Source: Sva-07 sp963743825
Lineage (GTDB): Bacteria; Actinomycetota; Acidimicrobiia; Acidimicrobiales; Ilumatobacteraceae
Assembly: GCA_963743825.1 (NCBI GenBank)
Contig: CAVURC010000004.1
Coordinates: 1 to 64,000 of the forward strand
Length of the DNA stretch: 64,000 nt
Direction: 5' to 3'
The notes below the pieces were generated by a model. It had not been told where the DNA came from and did not search any database. It saw nothing but the letters and a program-made list of their open reading frames with translations. The position numbers were made by a program, and so were the translations under genes. Position 1 is the stretch's first letter. Each line of letters opens with the position of its first letter. This document shows positions 7,016 through 17,843 of the stretch, piece after piece.

Positions 7016-8400
7016 CCCTTCGGCTGCGACTGCTGCTCGCCATGACGGCATTGGTCGTCCTGATCACGGTCGGCGCCGTGATGGTGATCCAGAGTCAGCG
7101 GTCGTTCCTCGTCGCTCAGGTCGACGATCAACTTGCGGCGGCGATGCCGATCGCGAACCGCCCAGTTGCCGGGCGTCCCGGTGTCCCACTCCCCGCACCA
7201 CCCGCCTCGCCGGGCACGGCCGGTGACGCGGATACGCCGATCTCCCGGCTGTTCGTCGGGGTGGTCTCCGACGGCGCCGTCAGCCCTCTGCTTCGCGGTC
7301 AACTCCTCGACGACGCACCGGCGGTGCCGCTCGACTCCGACGAGCTCGACCGGCTGACCGCTGCGCCGAGGACCGTGGACGGCGTCGAGGACACCACCCG
7401 CTTTCGAATCGCCGGCGAACGAGTCGGGAACTCCAACGACTATGTCGTAGTGGCACTTCCGCTCGACGAAGTCGACAGCGCGATGACTCGACTCCAGCTG
7501 GTCGTCTGGGTCGTCACGGCACTGGCAGTGGCGCTCATTGCGGTCACGTTCTGGTGGGTGGAGCGGCTCGGTCTGCGACCGATCCGTCGGCTGACGGAGA
7601 CCGCCGACGCGATCGCGGCCGGCGACCGCACCCAGCGCGCCGGCGAAGCCGACCCGCGAACCGAGGCCGGCAAGCTCGCCCACGCCGTCAACGTGATGCT
7701 CGACGAGCGCGACGCCGACGAAGACCGCCGTCGTCGTTTCGTCGCGGACGCCTCGCACGAATTACGCACCCCGCTCACGTCGATCCGCGGTTATCTCGAT
7801 CTGTACAGCGACGGCCGATTCACCGAGGCAGCTCAGGTCGACGACATGGTCCGCAGGATGAGTAGGGAAACGTCACGGATGCAGGATCTCGCCGGCGACT
7901 TGCTGCTCCTGGCCAACCTGGATGAGCACAGGGCGCTGCGACGCGACGAGGTCGATCTCGCTCGATTGATGGACGACGTTGCGCACGACGCCCGCGCTGT
8001 CCAGCCCGGGCGCGAAATCTCCGTCGACGTTCCAAGCTCCCCGGTCGTCGTGACGGGTGACCTGTTTCGTCTCCAGCAGGCGGTCGGAGCGTTGGTCGAC
8101 AATGCGCTGACCCACACCACCGTCGATGTTCACATTCGGTTGGTCGTTCGTCCGGTCCCCAATGGCGTCGAGATGGTCGTCGCCGACAACGGGCCCGGTC
8201 TCACCCAGGCCGACGCGGAGCGGGTGTTCGACCGGTTCTACCGCGGCGATGAGTCGCGATCTCGTCGTGCCGGCGGCTCTGGGTTGGGGCTGGCGATCGC
8301 GCAATCGATCGTCGAGGCTCATGGCGGGACGATCGAGCTCGACACCGGCCCCGGGCGCGGCTGTCGATTCACGATCAGACTCCTCGACACCGGTTCGTAG
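7012..8400 (+). CDS. Membrane sensor histidine kinase
   Basis: 462 residues from a GTG overlapping the regulator stop. TM1 is at about 7-27 and TM2 at about 161-182, enclosing an extracytoplasmic sensor of about 130 residues with a Pro/Ala-rich start. A HAMP segment (GLRPIRRLTETADAIAAGD) follows, then the HisKA box FVADASHELRTP with His249, an N box VGALVDNALTHT, and G boxes VADNGPGL and GGSGLGLAIAQSIVEAHGG. It should phosphorylate the OmpR-type regulator encoded just before it. Membership of the cotH operon suggests that it senses something in the envelope. Confidence 0.95.
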   Translation: MTLRLRLLLAMTALVVLITVGAVMVIQSQRSFLVAQVDDQLAAAMPIANRPVAGRPGVPLPAPPASPGTAGDADTPISRLFVGVVSDGAVSPLLRGQLLDDAPAVPLDSDELDRLTAAPRTVDGVEDTTRFRIAGERVGNSNDYVVVALPLDEVDSAMTRLQLVVWVVTALAVALIAVTFWWVERLGLRPIRRLTETADAIAAGDRTQRAGEADPRTEAGKLAHAVNVMLDERDADEDRRRRFVADASHELRTPLTSIRGYLDLYSDGRFTEAAQVDDMVRRMSRETSRMQDLAGDLLLLANLDEHRALRRDEVDLARLMDDVAHDARAVQPGREISVDVPSSPVVVTGDLFRLQQAVGALVDNALTHTTVDVHIRLVVRPVPNGVEMVVADNGPGLTQADAERVFDRFYRGDESRSRRAGGSGLGLAIAQSIVEAHGGTIELDTGPGRGCRFTIRLLDTGS

Positions 8401-8519
8401 AAGACTTGACCGACCCGTCAGAACGGTTCGGTGTGCTGACGACCGATGCTGGTGCCGCCTTACCGAACTCACACGCAGTTCACCGACTTCTACCAGGGTC
8501 GGCCACGAGTATCTCGACC

Positions 8520-9260
8520 ATGAGATCGAACTCGTCCCACCGCTCACCGCTCGCTCTCGCCGCGGCCGGAGCGCTTGTGTTGATGCTCTCAGCTTGTGGC
8601 GGAGAGAGCGACGCCTCCAGCGAGGTTGCCTCGCTCGGCGGCGACAATGGATCGTCGAGCGCAACGGAGTCGACGGTGGCGGCCGACTCCCAGCAGCAGT
8701 GGATCGATTTCGCTCAGTGCATGCGCGACAACGGCATCGACATGCAGGACCCGACGTTCGACGCCGACGGGAATGTGCAGGGCGGCTTCGGCCCCGACTC
8801 GGGGCTCGACCTGCGTTCCGACGACACCCGGACGGCGATGGATGCCTGCAGTGACCTGCTCCCTGCTGGTGGCCCGGGTGGACAGGGTGGACCTGAGTTC
8901 GATCGCACCGGCATCCAGGAGGCCCTCACGTCGTTCACGGCATGTCTGCGCGACGAGGGCCTCGATGTCGATGACATCGACTTTGCTGCGGGCCCTGGTG
9001 GGGATCGGCCCGATGGGCCTCCAGCGGGCGGTGACATTCCAGAGCCGGGAAGCGACGGAGGCTTCCAGGGTGGGCCGCCTCCCGACCAGGCTGGCAATGG
9101 TGAGGGTTTCGACCCGACGACTCGGATCATCGAGCAACTCGGCCTCGATACCACCGATCCGGCAGTGACGGCGGCTGTGGAGGTCTGCTCCTCGACTCTC
9201 GAGGGCACCTTCGGTGGCCCGAACGATTCGACGGGCGCCACCACCGAGCCGGGACAATGA
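8520..9260 (+). CDS. Lipoprotein with two FxxCxRxxGxD motifs
   Basis: 246 residues from ATG 8520. The signal ends in lipobox MLSAC with Cys26. The mature part carries two related motifs, FAQCMRDNGIDMQDPTFD and FTACLRDEGLDVDDIDF, plus later Cys residues (DACSDLL, VEVCSSTL), so two disulfides in a duplicated small domain are plausible. The rest is Gly/Pro-rich. I know of similar proteins encoded next to MacAB-type exporters in Actinobacteria but no defined function. It overlaps the following membrane fusion protein gene (ATGA), so it probably belongs to the same export complex. In-frame extension to 8406 would remove a sensible signal peptide. Confidence 0.75.
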   Translation: MRSNSSHRSPLALAAAGALVLMLSACGGESDASSEVASLGGDNGSSSATESTVAADSQQQWIDFAQCMRDNGIDMQDPTFDADGNVQGGFGPDSGLDLRSDDTRTAMDACSDLLPAGGPGGQGGPEFDRTGIQEALTSFTACLRDEGLDVDDIDFAAGPGGDRPDGPPAGGDIPEPGSDGGFQGGPPPDQAGNGEGFDPTTRIIEQLGLDTTDPAVTAAVEVCSSTLEGTFGGPNDSTGATTEPGQ

Positions 9261-10797
9261 GCCGCGGGGCCGTCGTCGCCGGGGTAGCCGGAACGCTCGC
9301 CCTCGCTGTGGGTGGTGTCGTCTGGTACGTGTCGGCGAACGAGGCGGACGCGCCCGTCGCTGCGGCGACGACGCTGAGCACCGCGTTGGTCGAACAGACC
9401 GACGTGGTCACCTACAACGAGACGACTGCGACGCTCGGGTTCACCGATTCGGTCACGGTGACGTCACCGGCGGCCGGAACGGTCACGTCGATCGCTTCGG
9501 CGGGCGACGAACTCGTCGCCGGCAGCGTCGTGGCCACTGTCGACGGGAGTCCCGTCGTGGCGATGATCGGCGACGTTCCCGGCTGGCGTGACCTGTCGAC
9601 GTCATCGAGCGACGGCATCGACATCCGCCAACTCGAGACCAACCTCGTGACGCTCGGCTTCGACCTCGCCGGCGAGATCGTGATCGACGAGGAGTACGAC
9701 ACCGCCACCAAGGCCGCCGTGAACCTCTGGAAGACGGCGCTCGGACTCGATGACGACGGGGAGGTGGCGCAAGGTCTCGTCACCTTCGTGCCCGGCGAAC
9801 TGCAGGTCGACAGTGCCTCCACCGACGTCGGCGGAGCCACGAGCGCAGGCGGCTCACTCCTCGAGGCCCGGATGACCAAACGCATCGTGCCGGTCGTGGC
9901 GCGTAGCGGCGACGTGATCGGATCCATCGCTGCCGTCGGCACGCCCGTCACCACGGGGACCGTGCTGTTGCGAACCGGCGGGCTTCCCGTCGCGGCGATC
10001 GAGGGCGACTCGTCGGCGATCCCGGTGCTCGACCGTGACCTGTTCGTCGGCGCCGAAGCGGGCAGCGACGTGCGACTCCTCGAACAGATGCTGTCGGTCG
10101 GGGGCTTCGATGCCGGCGGCACCGTCGTCGTCGACGACACGTTCGACGAGGCAACCGCAACGGCGGTGTTGGCATGGTGGCAGTCGATCGATCCGGCCAT
10201 CACCGTCGATCCCGTCGACCTGGTGGTCCCCGCCGGAAGTTTCGTTGTCGTTCCCGCCGGCCTGCAGGTCGGTGACGCGACGGTCTCCGAAGGGACCACG
10301 CTCACCGCGGACGCGACCGTGCTCACCTTGACGTCACCCGCCCGCATCGTCACGACGACCGCACCGATCGGCGACGACACGTTCGCACTCGGCGCGCCGA
10401 TCGACGTCGAGTTCCCCGACGGCACCATCTCGACCGGAACGGTGGTTGCGGTCGGTACCGCCGCCAGCACTCCGAGCGGGGAACCAGGCGCCACACCGAC
10501 AGTCGACATCTCGATCCGAGTGGACGACATCCCGGCATCGGTCGACTCGTTCGTCTCCATTCCGGTGACGCTTCGCGTCGTCGACACCCAGATCGACGAC
10601 GCGTTCGTCGTTCCCTCGTCGGCACTCGTGGCGCTCGCCGAAGGTGGGTATGCGATCGAGGTGATCACGTCGCCGGCGACCGCGACGGCGCCGGCACAGA
10701 CGACACTGATTCCGGTCGAGCCGACGCTGTACAGCGACGGCCGTGTCGTCGTGACCGGCGATCAGGTCACCGCAGGCGCCGAGGTCGTGGTGCCGTC

Positions 10798-10801
<4 letters not shown>
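9257..10801 (+). CDS. Membrane fusion (MacA/HlyD-like) protein with peptidoglycan-binding domains
   Basis: 514 residues. One N-terminal TM segment (about 5-25), then a lipoyl/barrel-sandwich strand region (SPAAGTVTSIASAGDELVAGSVV, near 70-92, with the hairpin interrupted by other modules). Two peptidoglycan-binding-1-like repeats lie near 118-178 (IRQLETNLVTLGF) and about 265-325 (VRLLEQMLSVGGF). The C-terminal part has barrel strands ending VVVPS. It should link the MacB permease to the cell wall. It is coupled to the lipoprotein upstream and the ATPase downstream by ATGA overlaps. Confidence 0.85.
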
Positions 10802-11492
<691 letters not shown>

Positions 11493-11496
<4 letters not shown>

Positions 11497-12737
11497 CATC
11501 AGCGGTCCTCGACCCTCCGCAGGCCCGCGACCAGTCGAGCGTGTCGCTTCGATCCTCGAGGCTCCGGCCCACCGACCTGCTCCGAGTCGGGTCGTTCGGG
11601 CTGCGCACACGGCGACTGCGCACAGCGTTGTCGACGGTCGGCGTGGCGATCGGCATCGCCGCAATGGTCGCTGTGCTCGGCATCTCGGCATCGTCGCGCG
11701 AAGGACTCCAGCAACAGATCCGAGCTCTCGGCACCAACTTGCTCCAGGTGCAAGCCGGTGAAGGCTTCGGACGTGGCACCGGCGAACTCCCCGACACCGC
11801 AGTGGCGATGGTCAGCCGAATCGGGCCTGTCACCGCGGTGAGCTCGCTCGCCACGGTCGATGCCACCGTACGGCGCACCGATCTCGTGTCCGAAGGCATC
11901 ACGAGCGGCATCTCGGTGTTCGCAACAGATGCCGACCTCGCCTCGACCCTCAACATCGAACTGCAAGACGGCACGTTCCTGACCGACGCCACAGCGGAGT
12001 ATCCCAATGTGGTGCTCGGGTCGGTCACGGCGCAGACGCTCGGGATCAGCGACGTCGCCGATGGATTGCGTGTGATGATCGCCGAACAGTGGTACGACGT
12101 CGTGGGCATCATGCAACCCTCGGCCGCCGCGGAAGGCCTCGACCGCGGCGCGCTCATCGGCTACGGCGCGGCAGAGAACTACGTCGTGGGCGACGACGTG
12201 GTGCCCCAGGTCCTGTACGTCCGCACCGAGGACGGCGCCGTCGACGACGTACGCAACGTGCTGCCGGCCACCGTCAATCCGCAAGCACCCGAGGAGACCG
12301 AAGTGTCGAGGCCGTCCGATGCGCTCGCCGCCCAGGACGCCGCCGACACCGCCTTCACGTCGCTGCTGCTCGCACTCGGCGGGGTCGCGCTCCTCGTCGG
12401 TGGCATCGGCATCGCGAACGTCATGGTCATCGCCGTCATCGAACGCCGTATCGAAATTGGCCTGCGCCGAGCGCTCGGTGCGACCAAGGCCCACGTCCGA
12501 CGCCAGTTCCTCACCGAGGCGCTCCTGCTTGCGGGCGCGGGCGGCCTCGTCGGAGTTGCGCTCGGCGCCGGCATCACCGCCATCGCCGCCAACGTCCAAG
12601 GGTGGCCGGTCGTGATACCACCCGTCGCGATCGCCGGAGGAATCGTGGCGGCCATCGTCATCGGTGCCATCGCCGGCCTGTATCCGGCCGCCCGAGCAGC
12701 ACGTCTACCACCGACCGTCGCGCTGCGATCGAGCTGA
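11493..12737 (+). CDS. MacB-type ABC transporter permease (FtsX fold)
   Basis: 414 residues. TM1 is near residues 48-68 (TVGVAIGIAAMVAVLG), followed by a large extracytoplasmic MacB_PCD domain (about 75-270). Three C-terminal TM segments (about 285-310, 335-358, 375-395) include the FtsX-like motif RRIEIGLRRALGATKAHVRRQFLTE, shown here from ERRIEIGLRRALGA. It ends PPTVALRSS. It pairs with the ATPase upstream; the substrate is unknown. The gene is flanked by membrane fusion proteins on both sides, which is unusual. Confidence 0.93.
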
Positions 12738-12777
12738 CATGACCCTCGAACCGCAACACCCACCCGAAAGAACACCG

Positions 12778-14298
12778 ATGAAGCTGCCCGCCAGAACGAT
12801 CGTGTCCGTCATCCTGCTCGCACTGGTCGCCGCCGTGGCGATCGGGGTGATCGTCGTGGCCCGCAAGGACGTGGACGCGACCCCCGCCACGGCCCCCACC
12901 GTCACCAAACAGGTCGCCGTCGAGCGGGGCGACATCACCGTGAGCGAGTCCCTCGACGGCACCGTCGAGGAAACCGACACCATCACCGTCTTGCACCGCA
13001 TCGAGGGACAGGTCTCATCGACACTGAACAACCAGACCGATACCGCACCGACAACAGATGACCCGACAGAGCCGAACAGCGTCCTCGCGACTGGCGGCGC
13101 GTCCGCCGCTCCTGCGGGCCTGATGTCGCTCGACTCCACCACGACGACCGCCGCCACCGCAGCGGTCAGCTCTGACAGCTCGATCGTCCAGACCTCCTCC
13201 CTGACGTCAGTCGACCCACCCGCCGACACCCCGACACCGCCACCGACACCGGCACCGTCGACGGTGCCAACGGACACCGTTGCCGACACCACGGCACCAA
13301 CCGAGACGTCCACACCGACCGACGCAACAGTTCCGACCACGACCACGCCCGCCGACCCAGCGCCCGAAGCCACACCACCGACCGGGTCGGGCGGCGCTGC
13401 ACCCGGAGGCGGTCCGCCATCTGGAGGTCTCTCGGCGCCAGCGGGGGGAGCCGGCACGAGCACTGCGACGGCTTCCAATGACCCAGTGGGTCAGATGATC
13501 ACCGGCGTCGCCGCAGTCGGCACACCCATCGGCTCCGGCGATGTCCTCTATACCGTGGAAAGTCAACCCGTCGTGGCGCTCACCGGCGCACTGCCGGCAT
13601 GGCGCACGATGAACGGCTCGAGTGACGACGGTGCCGACATCGCCCAGCTCGAAGCGGCACTCGTCGCGCTCGGCTACGACCCCGACGGCGATGTCGCCGT
13701 CGACGCCACCTGGGACTCCGACACGACCGCCATGATCAAACGCTGGCAGCAGGGCGTCGGCACCGACGACACCGGAGAAGTGACGCTCGGCAGTGTCGTG
13801 TTCATTCCTCACCCGGGAGCCGTAGCGTCCAACTCAGTGGTCGTCGGCGACGATGTGTACGACGGTGACACCGTGCTCGATCTCACCGGAAGCGTGCAGC
13901 AGGTGATCATCGACGTCCCCACTGAGCTCCAAGCTGACATCGCCCCGTCGATGCGCGTCGATATCACCGGAACACCGGGGACCGTTACTCGGCTACGAAG
14001 CGCTGACACCGACGACGGCGTCACCGTGCAAGCGGTGATCAGTCCGGATGCCGCCCTGGACCTCGAGGCCGGCTCCACGGTGAAGGTCACCATCTCGTAC
14101 GACCTCGCGACCGACCAACTCGTGGTGCCGACCGATGCGGTCGTGTCACGCCGGGACGGCGCTTACGCAGTGCAGACCGTCGACGACATCGGAGACCACG
14201 CGTTCGTTGCCGTCGAGATCGTCGCCGTCTCGGGCAACCGCACCGCCATTACGGGCGACGGGCTCCGTGAGTCCACGGTTGTCTTCGTTCCGGCCTGA
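12778..14298 (+). CDS. Second membrane fusion protein with peptidoglycan-binding domain and Thr/Pro-rich insert
   Basis: 506 residues from ATG 12778 (an in-frame ATG at 12739 adds 13 residues). TM at about 8-28. A barrel start (VAVERGDITVSESLDGTVEE) is interrupted by a low-complexity Thr/Pro/Ala/Ser insert at about 81-238, then resumes at ITGVAAVGTPIGSGDVLYTV. A peptidoglycan-binding-1-like domain covers about 276-335 (IAQLEAALVALGYDPDG) and barrel strands finish the protein. The insert looks like a wall-spanning linker. It is a diverged paralogue of the 9257 gene and ends the operon. Confidence 0.82.
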   Translation: MKLPARTIVSVILLALVAAVAIGVIVVARKDVDATPATAPTVTKQVAVERGDITVSESLDGTVEETDTITVLHRIEGQVSSTLNNQTDTAPTTDDPTEPNSVLATGGASAAPAGLMSLDSTTTTAATAAVSSDSSIVQTSSLTSVDPPADTPTPPPTPAPSTVPTDTVADTTAPTETSTPTDATVPTTTTPADPAPEATPPTGSGGAAPGGGPPSGGLSAPAGGAGTSTATASNDPVGQMITGVAAVGTPIGSGDVLYTVESQPVVALTGALPAWRTMNGSSDDGADIAQLEAALVALGYDPDGDVAVDATWDSDTTAMIKRWQQGVGTDDTGEVTLGSVVFIPHPGAVASNSVVVGDDVYDGDTVLDLTGSVQQVIIDVPTELQADIAPSMRVDITGTPGTVTRLRSADTDDGVTVQAVISPDAALDLEAGSTVKVTISYDLATDQLVVPTDAVVSRRDGAYAVQTVDDIGDHAFVAVEIVAVSGNRTAITGDGLRESTVVFVPA

Positions 14299-14327
14299 CC
14301 CGCATCGGAGTTCTGCGTGTCGATGGG

Positions 14328-15784
14328 TCAGTCGGTTGATGCGGCGAGTTCATCGGACTGCGATGTCGGCCGGATCCGGTCCGGAGGTGATGCACGGTCG
14401 TGTGCGGTGTCGGCGCCAACAGTGGTGTCGTGGGTGAGGAGCGGGAGAACAAGTGCTGACGTCGCGAGTCCGCCGATGACGATCAACCACCAGATCTGGT
14501 CGAAGGCGGACATCGCTGCGGGGATGCCGGTGGCCGCGCCGAGGAACGCGATGGTGAGCGCGACACCGAACGTGCCACCGAATTGGCGGCCCGCCTGCAG
14601 GGCGGCGCCGCCCACGCCGCGGCGGTTGGGCGGGAGTGCCTGGGCGACGACGCTGGAGAGCTGGGGGAACACGAACCCGACGCCGATCCCGCTGAGCACC
14701 ATGGACGGGAGGTAGTCGCGGAGGTAGTCGGATTCGGGTCCGAGCATGACGAGTCGGTAGGCGCCGCTGCTTGCGTAGAGCACACCTCCGATGAGCAGGA
14801 TCGGTCGTTGGCCGATCCTGCCGGCGAGCGATCCGATGCGGGGGGCGACGAGGCCGACGATGACGGGTCCGGGGGCGACTCCGAAGCCGGCTTGGAGAAT
14901 CGACCAACCCCAGACCTGGGTGAGGAACAGGATCGATCCGAGGAACAGCGCCGAGAAGGCCGTGCCGAAGACGAGCATCGCGAGGTTGGCCCACCTGAAG
15001 TTGTTGATCTCGAACAGTTCGAGATCGAGGACCGGGGCCGTGGTGCGGCGCTGGTGGACGATGAACGCCGCGACAGCGAGACCGCCGGCGAGGAAGAGGC
15101 CGAGGGTGCGCGCCGAGAGCCAGCCGGCCTCCTCGGTGCTGACCACGGCGTAGGACATGCAGTCCGGCGGCAGTGGCGACGAGGACCACGCCGAGGAATG
15201 CGGGGATGCGCGTGTCGGGGTCGGATGACTCGTGCAGCTCGGAGCGTCCGGCGACGATGGTGTACAGGCCGATGGGAAGGTTGATGAAGAACGCCCAACG
15301 CCAACCGAGGGTCTCGACGATCGCTGCGCCGAGCGTGGGCCCGAGCGCGCCGGCCACGGCGCCCGCTGCACCCCAGATGGCCACCGCTCGTGGCAGCTGG
15401 TCGTGGGCGAAGGCGTGCATCACCAGCGCCAGCGACGCCGGGATCAGGGCGGCTGCTCCGGCGGCCTGGATCGATGCGGAACACGATCAGCAACTCTGCG
15501 GTCGGCGCCAGACCGCACGCCATCGACGCGACCGTGAAGAGTGCCGATCCGGTGAGGAAGACGCGGCGGTGGCCGACGCGATCGGCGATCTTGCCGGCGG
15601 GGATCAGGAGGGCGGCGAACACGATGGTGTAGGCGTTGAGCACCCAGGAGAGCTCGGCCGCACTGGTGTCGGTGAAGGTGGCGGCGATGTCGGGAAACGC
15701 GACGTAGAGGATCGTCGTGTCGAGGAACGTCGCCAGCGTGGCCAGCGAGGCGATGAGCAGCGTGCGATTGGAATGGGCGTACAC
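14328..15784 (-). pseudogene. MFS drug exporter (DHA2/EmrB type), two +1 frameshifts
   Basis: Three consecutive frames together encode a transporter of about 484 residues. The N-terminal part begins MYAHSNRTLLIASLATLATF and has the family motif GKIADRVGHRRVF. The middle part reads GAAGAVAGALGPTLGAAIVE (motif C) and WRWAFFINLPIG. The last part has LFLTQVWGWSILQAGF and PPNRRGVGGAALQAGRQ. Removing one base near 15475-15478 and another near 15158-15160 restores the entire frame (1455 bases). The product should be a 12-14 TM proton-driven multidrug exporter. It forms an operon with the thioesterase gene, divergent from an HxlR regulator. The damage may be an assembly error rather than decay. Confidence 0.85.
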
Positions 15785-15788
15785 GTCG

Positions 15789-16580
15789 TCAGTCCTGCGC
15801 GGTGAGCCGGGTCTGCAACGATTCGGCGACCGGTGTCCCGTCGCCGGTGGTGATCAGGCCGTGTTCGACGGCCAGTCCGTTGGTCGAGGTTCGGATCTCG
15901 AACCTGGCGCACAGCCAGTCGTCGTCGCCGAGCAACACGTCGGGCTGGTGGATGTGAGTCGTCAGGTCGATGCTCACCCCGCCCATCGGAGGTTCGAGTC
16001 GGACGAACGCCGGCGGCGGGAACCAGTCCGTGGCCATTGCCAGCCACGCCGAGTCGACCCGGCGGTCCTCGAGCGGTCGGAGGTATCCCTGGACCATCGC
16101 CCGGTCGCCGCCGGAGAAGGGCAGGCTCGAGGGGTCGAGCAGTCCGTCGACCCGGTCGAAGTGAGCGACCCGCCCGGCGTCCATCGGCACACATCGCTCG
16201 ACCGGCGGCAGATCGAGTCTCGACGGCGCAGACCACTCCACACCGGTCCGTGACACGAGCGCAGTCAGCCGGCTCGACAGCAGCCGTCGCCCGTCCTGTT
16301 CCACGTCGACGACGACGGTCGACATCGACCGCCCGCGGCGCACCTCGCTGACCGACAGGACCGCAGGACCCACCGCGCCGGTGCGCAGGAAGCTGGTCGT
16401 CACCGTACGCACCGCCCGGTCCTCGACGACCGCTTCGGCACCCCGCACGGCGAGCGCGCACATGTATCCGCCATGAACGCCCACCAGCGATGACCAACCA
16501 GCGTCCAGATCGACCGAGAACGATCCGGGCTGTCCGGCGATTGGCGTGAGCGTCGTCGTCCGGTCGAAGTCCGACCGCAC
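15789..16580 (-). CDS. Acyl-CoA thioesterase-like protein (double hotdog)
   Basis: 263 residues from GTG 16580. It fits the thioesterase-like superfamily of two hotdog domains. The first half has GWSSLVGVHGGYMCALAVRGAEA, shown here as GVHGGYMCALAVRG, and TVTTSFLRTGAVGPA. The second half has WLAMATDWFPPPAF and SIDLTTHIHQPD with the typical 'DLTTH' strand, ending LITTGDGTPVAESLQTRL. It should hydrolyse acyl-CoA thioesters in the cytosol. It lies 4 bases upstream of the MFS gene in one operon. Confidence 0.85.
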   Translation of the reverse strand: MRSDFDRTTTLTPIAGQPGSFSVDLDAGWSSLVGVHGGYMCALAVRGAEAVVEDRAVRTVTTSFLRTGAVGPAVLSVSEVRRGRSMSTVVVDVEQDGRRLLSSRLTALVSRTGVEWSAPSRLDLPPVERCVPMDAGRVAHFDRVDGLLDPSSLPFSGGDRAMVQGYLRPLEDRRVDSAWLAMATDWFPPPAFVRLEPPMGGVSIDLTTHIHQPDVLLGDDDWLCARFEIRTSTNGLAVEHGLITTGDGTPVAESLQTRLTAQD

Positions 16581-16594
16581 CGGTCCTGAGTTCT

Positions 16595-16631
16595 GTCATG
16601 CAACCCATGATGACAGCTTGAGTTCCATGAC
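16595..16631. promoter_or_regulatory. Inverted repeat in the thioesterase/HxlR divergent promoter
   Basis: GTCATGCAAC (16595-16604) and GTTCCATGAC (16622-16631) are inverted copies matching at 9 of 10 positions, centred between the divergent start codons at 16580 and 16643. This is where an HxlR-type repressor would be expected to bind. Inference from symmetry and position. Confidence 0.5.
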
Positions 16632-16642
16632 GCAACTCACAT

Positions 16643-17110
16643 ATGATGCCCCGCATGCGGAAGGCGTCGTTCGCCGACATGAACTGCTCCGTCGCTCAGT
16701 CGTTGGAGATCATCGGCGAGTGGTGGACCCTGCTGATCCTGCGCGACAGCTTCCTCGGTATCCGTCGTTTCGACGACTTCGTCGAGCGCCTCGGAATCTC
16801 CCGCAATGTCCTCACCACCCGCCTCGACACGCTCGTCGACGCCGGCCTGCTCGAACGGCGGCCCTACGACGACGCTCGCGGCCGCTACGACTACCTCCTC
16901 ACCGACAAAGGACGCGCCTTGTGGCCGGTGTTGACCGCACTGCGCCAATGGGGCGACGAATGGATCTTGGGCGCCGGCAACGAACCGCTCCTGCTGGAGC
17001 ACCGAGACCACGGACACATCACGACGGCCCACATGACCTGCGACGTCTGCGGCGAACCCCTCGATGCCCGCTCGGTCCGCGTCGTCCCCGGCCCCGGCGA
17101 CAAGAGTTGA
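16643..17110 (+). CDS. HxlR-family transcriptional regulator
   Basis: 155 residues. The winged helix spans about 14-110: CSVAQSLEIIGEWWTLLILR is the hallmark HxlR N-terminus (the Cys can be a redox or aldehyde sensor), then FDDFVERLGISRNVLTTRLDTLVDAGLLERRPY, seen here around GISRNVLTTRLDTLVDAGLL. The C-terminal 45 residues contain CDVCGEPLD, a possible second Cys pair. It probably controls the divergent thioesterase-exporter operon and itself through the inverted repeat between them. Confidence 0.92.
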   Translation: MMPRMRKASFADMNCSVAQSLEIIGEWWTLLILRDSFLGIRRFDDFVERLGISRNVLTTRLDTLVDAGLLERRPYDDARGRYDYLLTDKGRALWPVLTALRQWGDEWILGAGNEPLLLEHRDHGHITTAHMTCDVCGEPLDARSVRVVPGPGDKS

Positions 17111-17164
17111 CGATCCGATCGCTCCTCAGTAGACGATTCGGCCGTGCTGCGTATCGTGCGGGGC

Positions 17165-17719
17165 ATGGCTCCTGTCGCCGGCGACCCGCCGCATCTCGAT
17201 GACAATCCGCCAGGGTGGCTGCTGCGACGGCCGGTGAGGATTTCAGCTCCAAGATGGCTGCGGCGGTTGGACCTGTCGGTACAGACCGAGTTGGCCGGCA
17301 GGGCGGTCACCGGGGCAGCCAGAGTCGTGGTCCTCGTCCTCCCCGCCGCCCTCGCTTTCGTCGGTCTGGTCCTTGCTCTGGCTGCGGGATTGCTGGCACA
17401 ACGGGCGGCGACCGAGGCCGTCGGCACGCTGGGAATCGAGATCGGAGCGGCCATGTGGTTCGCTGGCGCCGTCACGCTCGGCGCCCGACCACGGCCGACA
17501 GTGCTCCGTGTCGGCTTGATATGCGCAACCGGTGTGGGTGGCTTGGCACTGATCGCCGCCGCTCTGTTTGGTGCATGGTCAGGCGTTGCGTTGGACCTCG
17601 CGATGGAGTTCGGCGTCGGAGCAGTCGCGGTAGTTGTGCTCGACATGTTGATCCTGGGCGTGGTTCAGGCGAATCTGGACCGACTCGCCGGTCGCCGGGT
17701 GCCTGTCGTGCCGGCATGA
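17165..17719 (+). CDS. Integral membrane protein, unknown function
   Basis: About 184 residues from ATG 17165 (a GTG at 17144 adds seven). A cytosolic N-terminus rich in Pro and Arg is followed by four predicted TM segments rich in Ala, Val and Leu (about residues 53-77, 92-110, 115-137, 146-167). No catalytic motif is visible and I do not recognise the family. It sits alone between the HxlR gene and the glycosyltransferase, both on the same strand. Confidence 0.6.
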   Translation: MAPVAGDPPHLDDNPPGWLLRRPVRISAPRWLRRLDLSVQTELAGRAVTGAARVVVLVLPAALAFVGLVLALAAGLLAQRAATEAVGTLGIEIGAAMWFAGAVTLGARPRPTVLRVGLICATGVGGLALIAAALFGAWSGVALDLAMEFGVGAVAVVVLDMLILGVVQANLDRLAGRRVPVVPA

Positions 17720-17843
17720 ACGGCGACCACTGAATCGCGATGCCCCGGACAGGAATCGATGTGTCCCGACAGAGGACGCGCGGTTTCGCGATCCCGCTGC
17801 GCTCCGGCTCTGGCGCTGGTTGGGCAACGGGTGAAGACTGACC

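Noticed and set aside
14328..15784. Programmed +1 frameshifting in the MFS and other genes
   Set aside because: No shared slippery sequence is visible at the shift points, and the events affect unrelated genes, so errors are simpler.
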